Shown: piece by piece, positions 6,104 to 11,109 of the stretch | Numbering within the stretch: the first letter of the stretch is position 1 | Layout of the letters: every line of letters begins with the position of its first letter | Source: Alphaproteobacteria bacterium | Lineage (GTDB): Bacteria; Pseudomonadota; Alphaproteobacteria; RF32; CAG-239 | DNA: 11,109 nt | Reading direction: 5' to 3' | Assembly (NCBI GenBank): GCA_017650255.1 | Contig: JAGCFG010000060.1 | Span: forward strand, 1 to 11,109 | Made by a program: the position numbers and the translations under genes | Notes under the pieces: model-generated | Seen by the model: the letters and a program-made list of their open reading frames with translations, nothing else | The model's database searches: none | What the model was told of the DNA's origin: nothing

Positions 6104-6739
6104 ATGACAATAGTTTCCCCCAGCCTGTTGGCGGCAGATTTCGGAGATTTGCGACAAGAGGTAAAAAAAATTGAGGCAGCCGGTGCAGATTGGTTGCATC
6201 TGGATGTTATGGACGGTCATTTTGTGCCTAATTTGACTTTTGGTCCGCAGGTTATAAAGACTTTGCGTTCTGAGGCAGGCATGATTTTTGATACTCATTT
6301 GATGGTCGTTGAGCCTGAAAAAATGATTGAATGGTTTGCTGGAGCCGGCGCAGATATAATTACAGTTCATTTTGAGGCTTGTAAAAACTTGGCACAAACG
6401 TTGCAAAAAATTAAGGCTTTGGGTAAGAAAGCCGGTGTTTCTTTGCGTCCGCAGACAGATGCCGAAGTGTTGCGTCCATATATGGCTGATTTGGATTTGA
6501 TTTTGGTTATGACTGTAAATCCGGGATTCGGAGGGCAGAAGTTTATGCCGGAGCAGCTTGAAAAAATTGCAAAATTAAGAGATATGACTCAAGGAAAAAA
6601 TGTTATAATTGAGGTTGACGGCGGCATAAATGCAGAAAATGCCGTTTTGTGCAGAAAAGCCGGAGCAGATGCTTTGGTTGCAGGTAGCTATATCTTTGGA
6701 AGTAATGATTATAAAGAAAAAATTGAATCTTTGAGATAA
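6104..6739 (+). CDS. rpe: Ribulose-phosphate 3-epimerase
   Basis: This enzyme interconverts D-ribulose 5-phosphate and D-xylulose 5-phosphate in the pentose phosphate pathway (and in the Calvin cycle where present). It is full length at 211 residues with the (beta/alpha)8 barrel motifs in place: SPSLLAADF (5-13, S7), HLDVMDGHFVPN (32-43; H32 and catalytic D34), FDTHLMV (62-68, H65), VMTVNPGFGGQKF (135-147), and VDGGIN (171-176, catalytic D172), then the phosphate-binding end AGADALVAGSYIF. GGAG at 6093-6096 sits seven bases before the ATG. It is the first gene of a closely packed plus-strand run; its stop codon overlaps the ribosome binding site of the next gene (AAGGAG at 6738-6743), so the two are likely cotranscribed. 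Confidence 0.96.
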   Translation: MTIVSPSLLAADFGDLRQEVKKIEAAGADWLHLDVMDGHFVPNLTFGPQVIKTLRSEAGMIFDTHLMVVEPEKMIEWFAGAGADIITVHFEACKNLAQTLQKIKALGKKAGVSLRPQTDAEVLRPYMADLDLILVMTVNPGFGGQKFMPEQLEKIAKLRDMTQGKNVIIEVDGGINAENAVLCRKAGADALVAGSYIFGSNDYKEKIESLR

Positions 6740-6753
6740 GGAGAAAAACTGCT

Positions 6754-7458
6754 ATGACAACAGTAATGGTTATTGAAGATGAGGAAGCAATCGGTATTTT
6801 GCTGAAATATAACCTTGAAAAAGAGGGATATACAGTTGTGTGGGAGACTTCGGGCAACAGGGCATTGGCAATGGTTGAAAAATGCTGTCCTTCGGTTATT
6901 TTGCTGGACTGGATGTTGCCTGAACTTTCGGGTATTGAAATTTGCAGAATGATCCGCAACAAGCCGGATTTGAAGGAAATTCCGATAATTATGCTGACAG
7001 CAAGAGGCGAAGAGGAAGATAAGATAAAAGGTTTGACCGCGGGTGCCGATGATTATGTTACAAAACCGTTTTCGGTTCCGGAGCTTATGGCAAGGGTTAA
7101 GACGAACATTAGAAGAGCACCTGAACTTGTGACCGAAAAAGAGTATGTTTTTGAAGATATTCGTATGGATTTGGTGGAGCATAAGGTTTTTAGAAACGGC
7201 AATTATGTGCATTTGGGACCGACTGAGTTCAGACTGCTGAAGATGTTGATGGAATCTCCGGGGAAAGTTTTTTCTCGTGAAGTGTTGCTCAAAAATGTGT
7301 GGGGCAATAATATTTATGTGGAAAGCAGGACTGTTGACGTGCATATAAGAAGACTTAGAAAATCTTTAAATAAATTCGGTCCAGATTATATCAGAACAAT
7401 CAGAGCAACAGGATATGCAATAGATAATAATAGTGTTTTGAACGATGAAACGGAATAA
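6754..7458 (+). CDS. PhoB/OmpR-type response regulator
   Basis: A 234-residue two-component response regulator. The receiver domain (about 1-120) has the acidic pair E8/D9, the phosphoacceptor D52 in LLDWMLP, T82 in MLTARGEE and the invariant K104 in TKPFS. The output domain (about 130-226) is an OmpR-type winged helix, with LGPTEFRLLKML and a recognition-helix region ending SRTVDVHIRRLRKSL, then the wing at IRATGYAI. The sequence resembles PhoB, the phosphate-starvation activator, closely enough to suggest it, but no phoR, phoU or pst gene is nearby, so a symbol is not given. It stands between rpe and tgt without a partner histidine kinase. The start is supported by AAGGAG ten bases upstream. 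Tgt follows after only three bases. Confidence 0.93.
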   Translation: MTTVMVIEDEEAIGILLKYNLEKEGYTVVWETSGNRALAMVEKCCPSVILLDWMLPELSGIEICRMIRNKPDLKEIPIIMLTARGEEEDKIKGLTAGADDYVTKPFSVPELMARVKTNIRRAPELVTEKEYVFEDIRMDLVEHKVFRNGNYVHLGPTEFRLLKMLMESPGKVFSREVLLKNVWGNNIYVESRTVDVHIRRLRKSLNKFGPDYIRTIRATGYAIDNNSVLNDETE

Positions 7459-8586
<1,128 letters not shown>

Positions 8587-8587
8587 T

Positions 8588-9532
8588 ATGAAAAGTTGCA
8601 AAAAAAAGTCTCCTAAAGCGATAGAAGCCTTTGCCGAAGAAAATTCGGGCAAAGGTTTGCGCGTTTTTGTCGCTGGCGGCGCAAGGTCTGGTAATGATGC
8701 TATTTATGCCAAAGAAGCTTATAACTTGGGGCGACAAATCGTTAAAATGGGATTGAAACTTGACTTTGGCCTTTCAAACTCGGGAATTATGGGAGCTGTT
8801 GCCAGAGGCGTTTCGGACACTTGGAACCACATGTATTGCAACGACGGCGAATTGCCGATTAAAGCTGTTACAACAAATGATTATTATTATTTATACCCGA
8901 AAGATGATGTATTATTAAATCAGATTTCAGATGTCATTTTTGCAAAAACGCTAGAGGAGAGAAAACAAAAGCTTCTTAATGCCGATTTTGTGGTTTTTGC
9001 TCCCGGTGGCGTTGGGACTTTGGACGAGCTGGCATACGATTGCGTGGCAATGCAAGACGGTTTTTTGGATCTTAAACCTTTTATATTTTATAATGTTGAT
9101 GGTTTTTTCTATCATTTGCTTGAGTATTTGAAACAAATTGCGTCCAAAGGTTTTGCAAATCCACTTCCTTTTATTGTGGTGGATAATTCTCAAGAAATTG
9201 AAATTGTTTTCAGACTTCTAAAATTGCGTTATGATAACACACAAGATGCAGCGATTGCTTATGCAAACACTAGGATGTTAATTTATGAGCTACCGTATTT
9301 TTTGAAAAATAAAACCGATAATTCGGTTTTTGTAGAAGATCTTATTGAAAAGGTTGATAACATCAGGCAACACGGCACTTTGGAAGAAAAACTTCAGCTT
9401 GATAAGGAATTTGAACAAGCATATTTGGAAAAAGAAATAAACAGGATGAATGAGCGTGTGGAAAGGACTTTTCATGAAACTAAAGTTCTTATTGAAAAGC
9501 TTGTAAAACTTGAACAAAGGAAAAAAATATGA
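8588..9532 (+). CDS. LOG-family protein (lysine decarboxylase-like fold) with C-terminal helical extension
   Basis: The N-terminal ~215 residues are a Rossmann-like LOG domain, the family of cytokinin riboside 5'-monophosphate phosphoribohydrolases and related nucleotide hydrolases, often mislabelled lysine decarboxylases. Markers are VFVAGGARSG (27-36), SNSGIMGAVA (63-72), EERKQKLL (123-130) and the hallmark PGGVGTLDE (139-147). Bacterial LOG proteins are commonly about 180-215 residues; this one is 314, with roughly 100 extra C-terminal residues that are charged and helical (about 245-312), likely a coiled coil. I chose the ATG at 8588 because GAGGAG (8575-8580) lies seven bases upstream; the open frame back to 8504 would overlap tgt. 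Its stop overlaps the ABC exporter start as ATGA. The substrate is not certain; nucleotide 5'-monophosphates are the expectation. Confidence 0.88.
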   Translation: MKSCKKKSPKAIEAFAEENSGKGLRVFVAGGARSGNDAIYAKEAYNLGRQIVKMGLKLDFGLSNSGIMGAVARGVSDTWNHMYCNDGELPIKAVTTNDYYYLYPKDDVLLNQISDVIFAKTLEERKQKLLNADFVVFAPGGVGTLDELAYDCVAMQDGFLDLKPFIFYNVDGFFYHLLEYLKQIASKGFANPLPFIVVDNSQEIEIVFRLLKLRYDNTQDAAIAYANTRMLIYELPYFLKNKTDNSVFVEDLIEKVDNIRQHGTLEEKLQLDKEFEQAYLEKEINRMNERVERTFHETKVLIEKLVKLEQRKKI

Positions 9533-11109
9533 CGCCTAAAAAACTGCCGACTTCCGTTTGGATGTTTTTGTGGAAGTACTTGTCTTCGCAGAAAGTTTTG
9601 TTTTTTAGCGTTATTTCGGCCGTAATTTTGAGTGAATTTTTAATACGTATGTCTTTGTACTTTGCCGCTCAAATTGTAGAAATAATATCGTCTGATATTG
9701 ATATGCAACAACGTTTGCATGGAGCGATTGTAGCAGCGGTGTGGGCATCGGTTTTGTTGTTGGCCAAAAGCGCGGTGCAAAATATATCTATTTTTGTAGA
9801 AGCAAGGTTTATGCCGGTTTGTGTGGTCAAGGTGGCAAAAGATTTGTTTTCTTATGTTCATAAACACTCAACTGCGTTTTTTGCCGAGGAAATGGCCGGC
9901 AATATATCGGGAAAAGTTAAGACGATTATTGATGGGATATATCCGATTTTTTATAATTTGCTGTGGGGATTTTTTTCACCTTTTATAGCAATGGCTATTA
10001 CTTTTTTCTTTGTTTTTAAGATTAATCTATCATTGTCGTTTTTGCTTTTGATACTCAATATCTGTATGGTCTATTTGATTTTTTTGCTATCAAAACAAAT
10101 GGTTCCCGTTTCTGAAAATAGGGCAAAAACAATGTCGGAAGCAAACGGAGTTTTGGTAGACAGTATCGCCAACGCAACAATAGTTAAAAATTTTGCCATG
10201 TTCGGTTTTGAAAAGCGCTATTATTTCAAACAAATGCGGATTGCCGCCGCTGCCGATAGAAAAGAAACTATGAAGTTCGGCAAGATATTTTTTTGGCAGA
10301 ACTTGTTGCGCTATCTTTTGCAGATAATTTTTTATATTTTGCCGATTTGGTTTTGGTATGAGGGAAAAATCGATATAGCCGATTTTGTACTTATCCAGTC
10401 GCTTATTACTATTTTGAACAATACTTTTAATATGCTGTCCATGAACTTTATGAACATTTTTAAGTTATACGGCAATTTTTCCGATGGTTTGAAACTGCTC
10501 TCAAAACCATGTGATGTGAATGATGCTAGAAATGCTTTCAAATTGTCGGTAAAAAAAGGTGATGTCGTTTTTAAGAATGTCAAGTATCATTATAAAAATT
10601 CAAATGATTTACTCAATAATTTTAATTTGCAAATAGGAGCGAAGGAAAAGGTCGGGCTCGTCGGACATTCGGGTGCAGGAAAATCTACAATAATCAAGTT
10701 GCTCTCGCGGTATTATGATGTTTTGGGCGGGACAATAACAATTGACGGCAAAAATATTGCCAAGTGCACACAGGACAGCTTGCGTCAAAATATTGCTTTA
10801 ATTTCGCAGGATCCTAGTTTATTCAATCGTTCTATAAAAGAAAATATTGCTTATGGCAGACCGAACGCGACAGATGAAGAAGTTTATCAAGCTGCAAAAA
10901 TTGCCAATATTCACGACTTTATTATGAAGCTTCCCAATGGTTATGAGTCAAAGGTCGGCGAAAGAGGTGTTATGCTTTCGGGGGGAGAAAGGCAGAGAAT
11001 TGCCATTGCGCGCGCCATACTCAAAAACGCCCCGATTTTGATTTTGGATGAGGCAACTTCGGCTCTTGATAGTATTAGCGAAAAGCTTATTCAAAATTCT
11101 TTGCGTGAA
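9529..11109 (+). CDS. ABC exporter, fused permease and ATPase, 3' end missing
   Basis: The frame opens at an ATG overlapping the previous stop (ATGA) and runs 527 codons to the window edge without a stop. Residues ~20-325 form a transmembrane domain of the type I exporter class, with several hydrophobic segments such as ISAVILSEFL and AMAITFFFVFK. The ATPase domain from ~345 shows Walker A GHSGAGKST (379-387), Q-loop Q427 in ISQDPSLFN, signature LSGGERQRIAIARA (483-496), and Walker B ILILDEATSALD (D507, E508). The H-loop histidine and about 50-60 terminal residues lie outside the window. The half-transporter layout implies it works as a dimer. It resembles MsbA/HlyB-like and uncharacterised multidrug or lipid exporters; the substrate is unknown. 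Translational coupling links it to the LOG protein. Confidence 0.93.
   Translation, partial: MTPKKLPTSVWMFLWKYLSSQKVLFFSVISAVILSEFLIRMSLYFAAQIVEIISSDIDMQQRLHGAIVAAVWASVLLLAKSAVQNISIFVEARFMPVCVVKVAKDLFSYVHKHSTAFFAEEMAGNISGKVKTIIDGIYPIFYNLLWGFFSPFIAMAITFFFVFKINLSLSFLLLILNICMVYLIFLLSKQMVPVSENRAKTMSEANGVLVDSIANATIVKNFAMFGFEKRYYFKQMRIAAAADRKETMKFGKIFFWQNLLRYLLQIIFYILPIWFWYEGKIDIADFVLIQSLITILNNTFNMLSMNFMNIFKLYGNFSDGLKLLSKPCDVNDARNAFKLSVKKGDVVFKNVKYHYKNSNDLLNNFNLQIGAKEKVGLVGHSGAGKSTIIKLLSRYYDVLGGTITIDGKNIAKCTQDSLRQNIALISQDPSLFNRSIKENIAYGRPNATDEEVYQAAKIANIHDFIMKLPNGYESKVGERGVMLSGGERQRIAIARAILKNAPILILDEATSALDSISEKLIQNSLRE

Noticed and set aside
6709..7344. 211-codon minus-strand open frame
   Set aside because: It mirrors the response regulator, whose domains and motifs are unmistakable; the opposite frame shows no recognisable protein.
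10975..11109. ABC exporter apparently lacking its H-loop histidine
   Set aside because: The frame is cut by the window edge about 20 residues after Walker B, so the missing part is not evidence of a defective gene.

Overview
The window is a gene-dense piece of a low-GC bacterial chromosome with no mobile element, CRISPR array, tRNA or rRNA. The best guess at origin is a low-GC alphaproteobacterium. The main evidence is the queuosine tRNA-guanine transglycosylase: its active-site stretch reads PTRSGR followed by QAFT, as in the Zymomonas enzyme, rather than the NAR-N-G form of E. coli. The long (CbbA-type) class II aldolase and the PhoB-type regulator fit. The lineage call is an inference from memory, not a phylogeny.

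Layout. From 2 to 2526 on the plus strand lie the 3' part of a periplasmic branched-chain-amino-acid-type binding protein, a class II fructose-bisphosphate aldolase, and a flavin-reductase-fold protein with a very basic tail. From 2523 to 6025 most genes are on the minus strand: a PHP-domain phosphoesterase followed closely by a HAD hydrolase, a 402-residue helical protein of unknown function with its own promoter and terminator, and a small diiron ferritin-like protein resembling the DPSL (thioferritin) group. From 6104 to the end is a tight plus-strand cluster: rpe, a PhoB/OmpR-type response regulator, tgt, a LOG-family protein with a long helical extension, and an ABC exporter cut off by the window edge.

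Regulatory layer. No gap reaches 300 bases. The most interesting non-coding stretch is 5338-5491. On the minus strand it holds a TTGACA / TACTAT promoter just after the ferritin-like stop codon, then about 100 bases that can form three hairpins and end in a strong intrinsic terminator. Just beyond is a second TTGACA promoter for the 402-residue protein. This looks like a free-standing small RNA gene. A second intrinsic terminator lies at 4024-4059, and a perfect GATAATTATC palindrome sits between the ferritin-like gene and rpe.

How the genes fit together. Aldolase and ribulose-phosphate epimerase serve central carbon metabolism, Tgt makes the queuosine tRNA modification, and the LOG protein probably acts on nucleotides. 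The ferritin-like protein probably handles iron or peroxide. The clusters look like housekeeping genes joined by tight spacing (0-20 bases, one ATGA overlap) rather than a single dedicated pathway. The unexplained parts are the RNA gene, the orphan 402-residue protein, and the two proteins with unusual C-terminal tails.
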